NCBI RefSeq assembly: GCF_947179165.1
Contig: NC_077242.1
Coordinates: 30,792,097-30,856,096 of the forward strand
Length of the DNA stretch: 64,000 nucleotides
Direction: 5' to 3'
Origin: Solanum dulcamara
Taxonomy: Eukaryota > Streptophyta > Magnoliopsida > Solanales > Solanaceae
The notes under the pieces: model-generated
Told to the model about the DNA's origin: nothing
Databases searched by the model: none
Seen by the model: the letters and a program-made list of their open reading frames with translations, nothing else
Part shown: positions 46,973 through 59,572 of the stretch, piece by piece
Layout: every line of letters begins with the position of its first letter
Numbering within the stretch: the first letter of the stretch is position 1
Translations under genes and position numbers: made by a program

Positions 46973-49900
46973 TGTAAGACCCCGTAAGTAGAAAAGTCAA
47001 AATGAATAGAAAGTGGAAAAAATAAACTTGTAGCAGTGTCTACGACTCTACCTAAGAATTGTAGAAGCTCTTACGTATCGTAGGGGTGTCTCGTAGGTTT
47101 GATGATGAGGTTGGAAATTTTTGCTAAAGGAAGAAGTGGGTCTATAAATCAAGTTATGACTCATAAAAGCTTAGATGAGTCGTAGAAATAACTCATCAAG
47201 AAACATTATAGACATTGATTGGTAGGTTTTCCAAACCCTACAAGATGACTAAAGGGTACATCTCATCATCAAGTCTACGACTCATAAAGATAAGTCCTAG
47301 AGAAACTTTTGAGGTCCAGTCCTCAGGTTCATTCTCAGAACCTGCAGGATGAGTACCTTCTATGATTTGTTGAAGAGTCTACAAGTCATAGAGACAAGTC
47401 GTAGGGGGAAGTCATGAGAGACAATTCTTAGGGTCTTCTCAGACCTTGTAAGATGAGTCATTCCTACAACTCGTTGACCCTTCTACAATTCTTAAGGAGG
47501 GGTCGTAGGGTCAGTTCTGCTAACTTTTAAAGGGGTATTTTAGTCTTTTCCATTATTTTAAAATCAAAGTGTGGTTATTTTGGGGGCTAAATTGACCCTA
47601 TATAATGACCTTAAGATATCCTAAATCCCCCATTCTCATAGATAGACTCAAACACACAAAATTCTGTCCTCTCAACTTCTCCCAAGGATTTCATCTTCCA
47701 AGTGTAGGGTTCCACTTCAAGATCTTCACGTCTCCATTTTCAAAGTTTCATTAGAGATTTATTTTCCAAGGTATGCAAGTCTCATTCATGGATTCTTCCA
47801 CCCACGGAGCCCAAGTATTTTCCTAAACCTAATAGCTCCTTTCAAATGTTGAATTTTATGAGTTCACATTATGATTTCAAATACATAGATTATTAAATAT
47901 TTGAATTTTATTTATCTATGTTAGTTTATATTGACTCTAAATTTTATAAAATTGTTGATTTATCAACGGTTCTTATATGAAAAAATAAAAAGGAGTTTTA
48001 AAGTGTATTGGTGGGATGTTTTTTAGATGTCTTAAATGATGCATTCTATTATTTTCATGCATTCTATAATTGACGTTAGTGATTTAAAAGTTGAATTGAA
48101 TAGAATTCACCTAGTTTCACTATGTTTCAATGAAGTTTGAATTGAAAGCTTTGACTCCAAAATGAATGTTATGAAAGAAAATGTATTTGATCAAAGGGAG
48201 TCTTATGAAATGAAAGAATGATGAAATAATTATGACATGATGGATTCTACTTGTGAAACATCAAATCTTACTAGTGTCAATCAAAGCAAGGTTTTTAATG
48301 AGCTATTCAATTGAATGATGTTTTGATGATCTAAAGTTATGTAAATGATTATGTTCTTATGTATATTAAACTATTTTGTGGGCAGCATCAAATGGGGCAT
48401 TAAGGTGGGATTCGATAAGGAAATCCTAGTAGCAACCCCTTGTCTCATTAATTATATGCCAACATAGGAGCCTTTGTAGGCTTAGGCTAGTGGATCCAAA
48501 AATAGCCCTAAATATTAAAGAAATGAATAAAATTGACGGAGATATACCCAACAAGTAGTCCCCTCGTGCCAACATAGGGGGTTATGTTGGATACCATGTA
48601 ATTACTACATGGTCTTAAATAATGGTTATGGTCATCTTCCCACAAATGACTATTTCAAATATTCTTTACTTAATTGTTAATGCATGCATTGCATTATATT
48701 CCAAGCTAGGGTTCCATCTGAAGGTCTTCAAGCCTCTACATTCGAAGCTTCACTAGGGATTTATTCCCCTAGGTATGTGGGTCTCATACATGGCTTCTTC
48801 CACTCATGGAGCCCTTGTATTTTCTAAACTAAATAGTTCAACATAAATTGTGGATTTTATGAGTTTTCATATTATGATTTCAAATTTATAGATTATTGAA
48901 TACTTGAAGTTTATTTATCTATTTTAGTTTATATTGACTCTAAATTTCATGAAATGGTTGATTTATCAAAGGTTCTTATATGAAAGCATGAAAGGAGTTT
49001 TAAATTGCATTGGTGGGTTGTTTTAAAGATATCTTAATTAATGCATTCTATTATTCTCATGTATGCTATCATCGATGTTAACGATTTGAAAGTTGATTTG
49101 AATAGAATCGATATAGCTTTACTATGTTTCATTGAAGTTTGAATTGAAAGCTTTGACTCGAAAATGAATGTTTATGAAAGCAAATATCTATGACTAAAAG
49201 GAGTCTTACGAAATGAAAGAAATATTAAATGATTAAATGATTATGAAATGATGGATTCTACTTATGAAAGGTAAATTCTCACTTGTGTGAATCAAAGAAG
49301 AGTTTTAATGAGCTATTATATCAAATGATATTTTGATGATCTAAAATTGTGTAAATGATTATGTTTTTATGTTATATTATACTATTCCGTGGTATTGACT
49401 TAGCAGCGAATGGGGCATTGAGGTGGGATTCAATAAGAGAATCTTAGTAGCAACCCCTTATCTCATTAACTATGTGCCAACATAGGAGCCCTTATAGGCT
49501 TTGGCTAATGGATCCACAAAAACCTCTAAACGTTAAAGAAATGAATAAAGTTGATAGAGTTCTACCAGGAAAATAGTCTCCCCGTGCTAAGTAAGAGGTT
49601 ATGTTGGATTCCATATAATAGTTCACATGGTATTAATTTTCGGTTATGGTCATATCCCCACAAAATGAATGTTTTAAGTATTATTCATGATTGATTACTC
49701 ATTCATGCATTTACTTATGTACTTTACCTTATAATGCTTTAAAATTTTCACTAAATTACATGCCTACATACTTAGTAAATTTAAAGTACTAACTGATACT
49801 ATTTTGCCTACATGATATCAGCATGCACAAACTGGTATTTATCCACCTTCATATCCACGTGGCTAGCTAATTTCTTTGAATGCTACTATTTTTATGAGTT

Positions 49901-50320
49901 TCCATGTTTAGAGAACAACAATCCTTTCCTTTTTTAGCTTATAATATGTAAGGAATTTTGAATACATTTCATGGTACTTATTTCTATTTTTAATTGAGAG
50001 TGAGTTAGGGACATGTCTTAACCCCCACCAATTCTAAAGATATAGAGGTATTGTTGGACAAATGGATGATGGTTTAAGTTTATTATTGACTCTTATTTTA
50101 TGGTGTTTCCCTTAGTTCCTCTACCTCTCCTTTATTTCAACTTATCATTGAATTCCATTACCTATGAAAAGATAAATGAATGCTAAAAGGCTTAAGTAGG
50201 GTAACTACAAGTGTTTCATTCATCATGTCACGTCTAGGTCCTGGGTTTAGGTCATGACATTAGGATCCCTTGGGATTTTAATCGTCATACCATGGCTAGG
50301 CCCTAATTTGGGTCGTGACA
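46973..50320 (+). repeat. 3' LTR of gypsy element C, with a ~1-kb tandem duplication
   Basis: Starts TGTAAGACCCC just after the purine-rich GTTGGGAGAT and ends GGGTCGTGACA. An internal block is present twice in tandem with an offset of about 1,002 bp: 47695-48700 and 48700-49720. Matching words are AGGGTTCCA (47706/48708), 'TTGATTTATCAA' (47967/48970) and 'CATAGGAGCC' (48463/49481). A near-terminal 'TCATGACATTAGG' at 50252-50264 resembles a second LTR end. No genes. Confidence 0.75.
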
Positions 50321-50559
50321 CTCTGTCTCACTAGTTTATGAAGCTTTAAGAAAACTAAATCTGAAAACAGGTACTAGGATAGGCCCACGACTACCTCAAA
50401 TGCTACCTCAAGAGCGTCTATGAAAGCAAAGTGCTCTCACCAAAAGGTTGATGAAAAGTTGATCTTCAATGATGCACATGTTGAAGATCTGTATCACCTT
50501 CATGTCCTAGCTACTGGATCCACATATAGCACAGTTGAGATTAGTTGATTACCCTAACA
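50321..50559. other. Unassigned junction between elements C and B
   Basis: About 240 bp after the C LTR end and before sequence recognisable as the B LTR. No coding signal or known repeat seen. Confidence 0.4.
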
Positions 50560-51280
50560 TAGTACACCCTAGCAAGGTAGCCTCCCTCTTCTTGATGAGG
50601 GTTCTATTGGATTCCATGTAATAACTCGCATGGTCTTAGATGTCGGTTAAATGTCTTATCCTACTCAAGTTGAAGTTAAGCTATGAGTTGTAAGGTGAAG
50701 TTGTACGATATGCGTTGACCATAAGTTGCCTATCTTTTCAAATGCTTTTATGCTCTATTTATATTTATTATAATTGGTCATGTATCTTATGGTAAATTGA
50801 TTACATTCCTTTTCTTGTTCATGCATACCTCACATACTTAGTATATTCATATATACTAAAGCATATTTTTCCTATATTGTCTCATAATGTAGGGACGTAT
50901 AACACTCACGAATACCCTATTCGTGGCTAGAGTTGATTAGATATCAAGATTTTTTAGTCCACATCTTACTGAGGGCAATGACTTTGTTTCTTATTTCTAT
51001 TACTTGACTAACTTCTATTGTTCGGGTGAGCTAGGAGGTTTTCCTAATACCGCATTTAAGATTGGTATAGAGACATGTGTAAACGCCGTACGATGTAGTC
51101 TGATTTAAACATTCATTGATTTGATTTCCCTTATTCCCATTCCCTTTTGATAATTACTTCCGCTTATATTTAACTTTCTCTTTTCCTTATGTATGTGATA
51201 TATGATAAGATAGATTATGGTTGGGATTCCTCGCATCCCGATCTCCGTGTAGTGTCTAGGCCATAGTCTGAGTTATGACA
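50560..51280 (+). repeat. 3' part of the 5' LTR of gypsy element B
   Basis: Matches 1-782 of element A in order: 'AGCAAGGTAGCCTCCCT', 'GGATT(C/T)CATGTAAT' and 'CACTCACGAATACCCTATTC' against 'CACTCGCGATCATCCTATTC'. Ends TTATGACA at 51280. Confidence 0.8.
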
Positions 51281-51284
51281 AAAT

Positions 51285-51295
51285 TGGTATCAGAG
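51285..51295 (+). other. Primer binding site, initiator tRNA-Met type
   Basis: TGGTATCAGAG lies four bases after the LTR end, an exact match to the first 11 bases of the usual plant tRNA-Met primer site. Confidence 0.85.
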
Positions 51296-51496
51296 TACAA
51301 GGTTTAGAAGAATCTTAGGGAGTCTAACATTTTGCATTAAGTAGAGTCATATTTATTGGTGTGAAACGTGCCACATCTATGAATATGAGGCTATAAAATG
51401 TCTTAGGAATAGTCTCAATTCTTTCATTATCTATGTCGTATGGTAGAGTTGTTAAGTCTTTTCTCTCTAACACTTATACTTTGCAATTTTCAGAAT

Positions 51497-52592
51497 ATGC
51501 CTCCACGATGGTACCCTACTAGAAGGAACGCGGTTGAAAAGGAGAAAGAAGCTCTGAATGACCCTATTAATGATCAAGTTTCAAATACCGAATTCTGAGT
51601 GGCCTTCCAAGTACTTGCACAAGCTGTTACAACTCAATTAAACTGTGAAGTGGTGGCTCTCGTGAACCCATATGTGGGTACGATGGTGAAAAGAGTTCGT
51701 TATTTCATGAGGATGAAATTTGATCATGGGGATTAGCCTGGTTGAGAGGGCAGAGTTGGCCATGTACCAATTAAGGGGTTTTCTAAAATTTGGTTTGATC
51801 ACTGAAAAAGTAAGAGGCATAGAGAGGCAGATCCCATGACTTAAGATGGGTTCAAGGGATTATTTCTTGATTGCATTTTCTTATTGGAGTTTAGGAAGGC
51901 CAAATGTAAGAGTTCATCAACCTTAAGTAAGGTGGTATGAGTTTGAGGGAGTATACCCTCAAGTTTTTTCAATTGTCAAAATATGCTCTGCTCATGATTG
52001 CAACTTAAGAGCTTACATGAGTAGGTTTGTGTCAGGTGTGTCAAACATGGTCGCGAAGGAGTGAAAAATGTCTATGTTGATTTGGGAGATGGATATATCT
52101 AGACTTATGACATATGCAGAGCAAATAGAGAGTATTAAGCAAAAGGTGAAGAAAAAGGAGTCCAAGAGACTAGGGACCGATGGTAGTGAATTCTCTCATG
52201 TCATATCTGAAAGTGCTGGACGTCCTCATTATCGCCAAAAGTACTACAGCCAAGGGTCTTCTAATTCTACTACTCCAAGGTTTGACAAGGATAGGGTGCC
52301 AAACCCTAAGCCTCAAGGACGTGCTCCTACTGGCCAAGTTATTCCCACGTGCAAGAAGTGTGGTAAGAACTATAAGGGTGAATGTCTAGCCTGGTTGGAC
52401 GTGTGTTGCCAGTGTGGTAAGCTGGGTCATCATGCTAATAAATGCATGTTCAAGGATTCTTCCTCTCAAGGCCAAGTTGCTCAAGGTGCTCAAGCACAAC
52501 CAAAGGGTGGTCAACGCAATAATAGATTTTATTCTCTTCATGGGAGGCATGAGGTGGAAGAGACTTTCGATGTTGTTACTGGTCTATTATAG
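51497..52592 (+). pseudogene. gag of gypsy element B with intact zinc knuckle
   Basis: Starts ATG-Pro-Pro-Arg after the leader, with a stop (TGA) near 51596 and a deletion near 51720 relative to a normal gag. The long open part 52068-52592 ends with a retroviral CCHC knuckle C-Q-C-G-K-L-G-H-H-A-N-K-C (CX2CX4HX4C) near 52405-52446. This box binds RNA in functional gag proteins. A basic, Ser/Pro-rich linker precedes it. Confidence 0.87.
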
Positions 52593-52694
52593 GTCTTTCT
52601 CTATGATATTTATGATTTACTTGATCTGGGTGTAAACTTGTCTTTTGTTTTCCCTTATGAGGACTTGAGATTTGATGTTAGCCCCAAGACATTA
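52593..52694 (+). pseudogene. Protease start of gypsy element B
   Basis: After the gag frame ends at 52592 the protease context is readable up to 'LDLGVNLSFVF' near 52620-52650, where D-L-G replaces the active D-T/S-G. It continues after the solo LTR at 56218. Confidence 0.7.
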
Positions 52695-55159
52695 TGTTAC
52701 ATCCCATACTTTTTTACCTTGGAGCGCGTTCTTAAGTCTATTGAAAGGCTCTTAAGTTTCATCGAAGGATCGTAAGCCTCTTAAGTTTCTTAAGGTTTCC
52801 TAAAGTTTCTTCAAGCTTCTAAAAGCTGCTTAAGACTTCTTAAGAACTCTTAAGCTTCTTAAGAGTTGCCATGTGAGCTGGATAATCTATAACTCTATCA
52901 AACCACTCTAAGGAAAGGAGAATGTGATACCCCATAGTAGAGAAGATTGGAAATAAAGTTATAAGAATCCGGAAGATGTTGGAGACTGAATGATAAGTCG
53001 TAGGACATGACTTATTTATGTAAGCTACCAACTTATAAATCTTATATACTTAAGCTACTAGATTATATACCAAGCTTACATAGCAAGGATTACATAGGTT
53101 CGTAAAGTAAGATGAGATTACAAACCCACGAGGGGAAAAGAGAGTGCCATGTAGCAGAATAAGAGAGTGCCATGTGGCAGCATGAGAGAGTTCCACATGG
53201 CAGAAGCTGGAGCAAGGGTGGTGAACACCACATGCCACGTGGTAGCTTGTGATTTGAGGAAAAGGGTGTGTTGGCCCAATGATTGCTTGATACGTATCAC
53301 CACTTAGGGGTTGACACATTTCACCCCCTAAAGTAGCCTATATATATAAGTTTTATGATCATCCTTATCCAAAAATTCATTCTTATCTTCAAAATTCTAG
53401 AAAACTCTAGAGAAAAAAAGAAGAGAAGAAAGTCTAGCTAGAAGAGAAAGAGAGACACGGTTTTGGGTGGAAAAAAGAGGAAGTTCTCTGATTTTGTTCC
53501 ATAAATTAGCTATATATGGTATACCACGAAGGTATGAAGGTGTTATTAATAAATATTTATGTTTGTAACAGCACCAAAACGTTAGTAAACAGCCTCAAAG
53601 TTCTAGCCGCGCTAGGAGATCTTCCGAGGTGAGTTTTGGCAAGTTTTGGCGAGATTTCGGGTAAGGTAAGATTTTTCATTTAAAATTGGAGGTTATGATG
53701 TTGTTATGTGGTATATTAAATGTCTTCAACAAGGTTGGAAGTGGAAAAATTGCATAAGGATGGTTGACATTAGGAACAAACTAAATTGAAGTCGTCGTAG
53801 TTAAATGGAAGTCGAGTAATCTTTTGCGATTGTGGTGCTGCGGTTGCAGCTGGTTGGATGGCGTGTTGAAGGGATGTAAAGTGTTCTAAAATGGGTGTGG
53901 TTACTTCGGGTTGCAACCACATGACCCTCCATTTCGTATTGTTAAAGATTTTGCGAAATAAAGATTAAAAACTCTATTTTGATATCGTAGCTTCGGACAA
54001 GTTGTTTGGAGTTTGTATTGTGTAATGTTGAAGTAATTTACTTGTGTATATGATAATGGTTGTTTTTGTTTGTATGGTTATTGACACAGTGTCCGAGTTG
54101 AAATATCAGGGATGTTAAAGTTATAGGGAAAATGCTACCCAATTTTCGGTAACTTCGGAACTAGTAATAAACTAGTCGAGGGTATTGGATAAGTAAATGA
54201 TTCTTATGGGTACTTGTTTGTAGAGTTGGAAATTGGAAAGTGAAAGTTTATTAACCTTAGTATTACTCTCATGTTAATAGGTCAAGGAGATAACGAGGTG
54301 AGATAGGTTACAGTTAATCCACAAAAGGTATGTGAAGCTTACCCTTTCTTTTCATTTGGCATGTCTTAGCCTTAAGTGATTGATATACAAAATGTGGGGA
54401 TAATTCCATTCATAGAACCACAAGTATGACTCATAAGTCTTATTTACTTCTTGATGGTAGAATTCCTATACTAGTTGAGTTATTGCCTCTCAAGGCTTCT
54501 ATATGATGGAGAGTAGTAAGTATGTCAAGTTATCTCCTTTCTCTTGGCATATTTTGGCATAAGTACGTAGAGCTACCCTTCTTTCCTCTTGATATGTCTT
54601 TTACATAACTGTGGTTCTATGATAGTAAGGTAATGCATTAATAAGGTTATGATACCGAGCCCATAATGGGCCGGGTATGATATATGTAAATGATGACTCC
54701 TTGAGGAAAAGTAGAGACTAGGTAAAGATTATTCTTTCTCTTCCTTTGGCATGTCCTAATTGTAAGTAAAATGTGATATGAGCTCTGGGGTAACTCTACT
54801 TTTAAGTCCTAAATGTAATTTGTATCTCTTATTCGCTTTTGAATGTCAAACTCTTGTAGTAAGTCGAACTACTTTCCTTGAACTCCATATGTTGAGAAGT
54901 ATAGGATGCATAAACTCCTAGTCCTAAGGACTATGTGACGATGGGTATCCCTAATTCTATGAAATGTTAGTATTACTTTAATACATATCTAGGGTCCCTA
55001 AGATCCTAAGTTATATAGGCCTCAATGGCATTTAGAAGAAACCTGAGATGGATAAACTACTATTCTGGTCCTCGAATGATAACTTAATATTCTTACATTG
55101 TCAAGTCTCTAATAATGATTTAGATTGTAGTGGTTACTCACTACTTGATTCTTGTATAT

Positions 55160-55300
55160 TGTAATACATATGACATCAAGTCTCATAAAGGGTCGGGTAT
55201 GGTATATGATGATTATGACACCGATTCCCATAAAGGGCTAGGTATGGTATATAATAATTATGATACCGAGTCCTATAAAGGGTAAGGTATGGTATATAAT
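55160..55300 (+). repeat. Diverged tandem array, 'CCGAGTCC..ATAAAGGG' units
   Basis: Three diverged copies of a unit of about 52-56 bp, each with ATAAAGGG and GGTATGGTATAT. A single related copy occurs earlier at about 54655-54690 (CCGAGCCCATAATGGGCC) and another at 55625-55655. Confidence 0.75.
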
Positions 55301-55580
55301 ATGTGGATCAAGCCGAACATTCCTCGGCATTACTATATGATACATGGATCGGGCCGAACATTCCTTGGTATTACTATATGATATGTGGATCGAACCGAAC
55401 ACTCTTCGACATTACTATATGATATATGGATCGGACCGAACGTTCATCGACATTACTATATGATATGTGGATCAGGCTGTTATTCCTCGGCATTATTATA
55501 TGATCTGCGGATCATGTCGTATGTTCCTCAGTATGTACTTACTATATACATGGATCAGGCTATACGTTCCACAGTGCTAA
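55301..55580 (+). repeat. 41-bp tandem array in the solo LTR
   Basis: Unit starts (AYRTGGATC) at 55301, 55342, 55383, 55424 and 55465 are spaced exactly 41 bp; later units are shortened by deletions. Each unit holds GGATCRRRCCGAAC then ATTACTATATGAT. Such arrays are known in some plant gypsy LTRs. Confidence 0.9.
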
Positions 55581-56217
55581 TAATATATATGTGCTTATGA
55601 TGACAGAATGATGTAGATGGTACACCGAGCCCCCTAACGGGCTGGGCACAGTATGTGATAGTAATATGTATGACTTTCTTTTATACGATGTGAGTACAAT
55701 AAATGGTTAAATGTTATACTTGCCCCCTGCATCCCTACGCCAACTATAATTTCCTTATAATGTCTATGCTTTACATACTTGGTACATATGTTGTACTGAC
55801 TCCCTTTCTCGGGGGGGTTGCATTCATGCTCGCAAGTATAGATACATACTTTGGGTATCTATCAGCGTAGGAGTTCTACTCAGTAGTTCAAAAGCGCTTT
55901 ATTGTGCCGGATCCTAGTTTTGGTATTAACCTTCAATGTATATATTTATTTTTTCATGGGTACGGTAGGGGCCCTGTCCCTCCCTATGTTACTGTTTTTA
56001 CTCTTAGAGGTCTGTGGACATGTATGTGAGTTGTGTATGGGTTGTATATGCATATACATATAGTGGTGCCTATGATAAGCCTCGCTGGGTTATATGTTAT
56101 CCTACTTGTTTATGTGCTATAACTTAAACAGGGGATAGATTTACTTACAGATAGTAGGAATATACATGAGTGCCCAGTTTGGGCACCTGTCATGGCCTAC
56201 GGGGTTGGGTTGTGACA

Positions 56218-59200
56218 TATTATTAGAGCCTTTATCCGTTAATACTCTTATAGGTGAGTCTATTATGTCTAAAAGAGTCTATAGAAGTTGTATGGTTTCA
56301 ATCATCCATAAAGTTACTCTATGTCATCTAGTTGATCTTGAGATAACCGTTTTTGTTATTATCCTTGGTAAGGATTGGCTATATGTATGTTATGCTTCTA
56401 TTGATTGTAGAACCCAAGTGGTTAAGTTCTAATATCCAAATGAGCCAATCCTAGAATGGATGGGTAGTAATTTTGTGTTCAAAGGTCAATTCACTTAGTC
56501 CTTTAAAGCTCGGAAAATAATATCTATTTGTTGCATTTACCATCTAGTGAGGGTTAAGGATGAAAATTCTGAAGCCCCTACTTTAGAATCGGTCCCCATT
56601 GTGAATGAGTTTTCGAATGTGTTTCTCGATGATTTACCTGGTATTCCTCCCAAAAGAGAAATTGACTTTGGCATAGATCTTCTTACGGGTACTCAACTAT
56701 TTCCATTACTCCTTACTAAATGGCCCCAACAGAATTAAAGTAGTTAAAGGATTAATTGAAAGACTTATTAGACAAAGGTTTCATTACACCAACTATATCC
56801 CCATGGGGTGATCCAATTTTTTTGTTAGGGTGAAAGATGGTTCACAACGTATGTGCATTGACTATCGACAATTGAATAAAGCAACCATCAAGAATAAATA
56901 CCCAATTCCCAAGATAGATGATTTGTTTGACTAATTATAAGGGGCAAGTTACTTCTCCATGATAGATCTTTATTTTGATTATCACCAATTAAGGGTAAGG
57001 GAGTATAATATTTCGAAGATGACATTTTGAATAAGGTATGGCCCTTATGAGTTCCTAGTTATGTCATTTGGTTTGACCAATGCCCCTGCGACTTTTATGG
57101 ACTTAACGAATAGGGTGTTAAAATAATATTTAGATATATTTGTGATTGTATTCATTGATGAAATATTGGTTTACTCTCGAAATAAGGAGAAGCATGCTAA
57201 TCTCTTAAGAATTGTGCTGCAAACTCTGAGGGATAAGAAATTATTTGCCAACTTCAATATGTGTGAGTTTTGGTTAAGGGAATTGGATTTTTTTGGTCAC
57301 ATTGTGTCTGTTGAAGGGATTATGGTTGATCCTAAGAAAACCGATGCGGTTAAGAATTGGCCTATAACATTATCTCCTTCAGATATTAGAAGTTTCTTGG
57401 GTCTAGCCAGATCCTATAGGAGATTTATGGAGGGATTTTTGTAAATTGCATCACCTTTGACTAAGTTGGCTGAAAAGTATGTGAAGTTACAATGGTCGGA
57501 ATCTTGTGAGAAAAGTTTCAAAAGTTGAAAAATCGTCTCACTACCGCTACTATATTGACCTTACCGGAAGAGTCCGACGGTTTTGTTGTATAATGTGATT
57601 CTTCAAGGGTTGGTCTTGGTTGTGTATTGATTCCACATGGTAAGGTGATATCCTATGCCTCTAGAAAACTTAAGGTGCATGAACGAAATTCTTTAGCCTA
57701 TGATCTTGAACTAGTGGCAGTTGTGTTTGCTTTGAAGATTTGGAGACACTATTTTTATGGTGTCCATGTGGATGTTTTCACCAACCATAAGAGTTTACAA
57801 TACATGTTTAATCAAAAATACTTGAACCTTCAGCAAAGAAGATGGCTTGAATTATTGAAAAACTATGACATGAGTGTGTTGTACCATCTAGGTAAAGAAA
57901 ATGTTGTTGCCGATGTACTAAGTAAATTATCCATAAGTAGTGTTACACATGCTAAGGAAGATAAGAGAGAATTGATCAAGAATTTTCATACATTGGAACA
58001 TTTAGGTTTTTGTTTGGTAGATTCTAATGATGGAGGTATTCTTGTGCATAATGGTTCGGAATCCTCTTTTGTAGAAGATGTTAAGGCCAAGCAAGTCCAT
58101 GAACCCATTTTTGTTGAGTTAAATAAGATGGTTTCCAAAAAAGCCATTGAGGTTTTATCCCAAGGGAGAGATAGGGTGCTACGTTACCAAGGTCGGTTGT
58201 GTGTACCTAATATTGATAGGTTAAGATAGTTGATTTTAAATAAGGCCCATAGTTCCCAATATTCATTCATCTGGATTCTACCAAGATTTATCGTGATTTG
58301 AGGGAAGTGTATTTGTGAAATAGCATGATGAAGGACATAGAAGAATTCATAGCTAAGTGTTCAAATTGCCAACAAGTTAAAGTTGAGCATCAAATACCGG
58401 GAGGTTTAGCCCAAGATATTGAAATTCCTGTTTGTAAGCATAAAAATGTGAATATGGCCTAAGCACGGAAGATGTCGTACATTTGAGTAGAAAAAGAAAG
58501 TGAGACCTTACCCGTTTTGCAGGCCTATGACTTTGTAACAGGTTTGCGTTGTACTAAAAGTAGCATGATTTCATTTAGGTTGTTTTATATTGGATGATTA
58601 AGTCTACTCATTATCTACTGGTTAAGACTTGTTATGGTACTGAGGACTATGCTAAGATATATGTTCGTGAATCGGCATGACTTCATGGAGTTCCCTTGTC
58701 CATTTTATCGAATTGAGGTACACAATTCACTTCACTCTTTTGGAAGTCATTTCAAAAGGGTCTAAGTATAAAGGTAAAGTTAGGTACCACTTTTCATCCT
58801 CAAATGGACAGTCAAGCCCAAAAAAGGATACAAACTTTAGAGGATATGTTGAGGGTATGTGTTATTGATTTTAAAGGAAGTTACGATAAGAATTTTCCAT
58901 TGATTTAGTTTTCCTATAATAATAGTTGTCAATTTAGCATCCAAATGGCTTTTTTCAAAGCATTGTATGGGAGAAGAAGTAGATCCCCGGTGGGATGATT
59001 TATAGGAGGGGAGATGGTCTTGATTGTCCAGATCTGGTGCTAGATGCTATGTAGAAGGTAAGTATCATAAGGTAGAGGTTGACAACGACCCAGTCTTCAA
59101 AAGTACTATTCCGAAATAAGGAAAAGACACCTTGAATTTGAGGTGGATGATTGGCTCTATTTGAAGGTTTTACCCATGAAGGGTGTAATGCATTTTGGCA

Positions 59201-59572
59201 AGAAAGGGAAATTGAGTCCTAGGTACGTTAGACCTTATAAGATATTGAGACATGTTGGCAAGGTAGCTTATGAGTTAAATTTTCCACTTAAGTTAGCTAT
59301 GGTTCACCCGGTGTTTCATGTATCTATGTTGAGGAAGTTTGTGGATGACCTGAACTCCATTGTGCCATTGGAAGATGGAAGTGTTAAAAATAATTTGACT
59401 TATGAAGAGATTCCGATAGAGATCTTAGACTAGAAAGTTAAGACGTTAAGGAACAAAAACGTTGTATCCATCAAAGTGTTATAGAGGAATCAACAAGTAG
59501 AAACTGCTTCTTGGGAGGTGAAGACAGATATGATAAAATGATACCCATACCTCTTTCCCTCAACTCAAGCCT
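56218..59572 (+). pseudogene. Protease tail, RT, RNase H and integrase of gypsy element B
   Basis: Blocks in order: protease tail (56218-56432), RT (56547-57450), RNase H (57560-57950), zinc region and integrase (58200-59060), integrase C-terminus (59143-59545). The RT active site reads F-I-D-E at 57151-57162: the second catalytic Asp is Glu. The RNase H part at 57627-58229 is the longest open stretch (200 codons; ISYASRKLK, LELVAVVFALKIWRHY, FTNHKSLQY). The integrase zinc Cys pair is kept (C-S-N-C near 58359-58370). Stops and shifts are frequent between 58200 and 59100. Confidence 0.88.
58456..58527 (+). repeat. Small insertion bounded by GGCCTA repeats in integrase
   Basis: GGCCTA occurs at 58456 and again 66 bp later at 58522. 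The segment between has no counterpart in integrase: the sequence before reads into 'NVNM' and the sequence after reads 'DFVT', which are adjacent in normal copies. It looks like a short filler insertion with a 6-bp duplication. Confidence 0.55.

Larger units (their letters stand above)
52695..56217 (+). mobile_element. Solo LTR of another gypsy family, inserted in protease of element B
   Basis: 3,523 bp, starting TGTTACATCCC and ending GGTTGTGACA. Flanks CATTA (52690-52694) and TATTA (56218-56222) differ by one C/T change. Element A shows the uninterrupted site at about 1985-2000. No gag or pol inside. Many frames on it (52840-53319, 55385-55600) are not genes. It contains a run of 'CTTAAG' palindromes near 52745-52865 and a 41-bp tandem array near its 3' half. 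Confidence 0.8.

Noticed and set aside
55301..55580. CRISPR-like or satellite array
   Set aside because: The 41-bp units are direct tandem copies without spacers inside a solo LTR and too few to be a satellite block.
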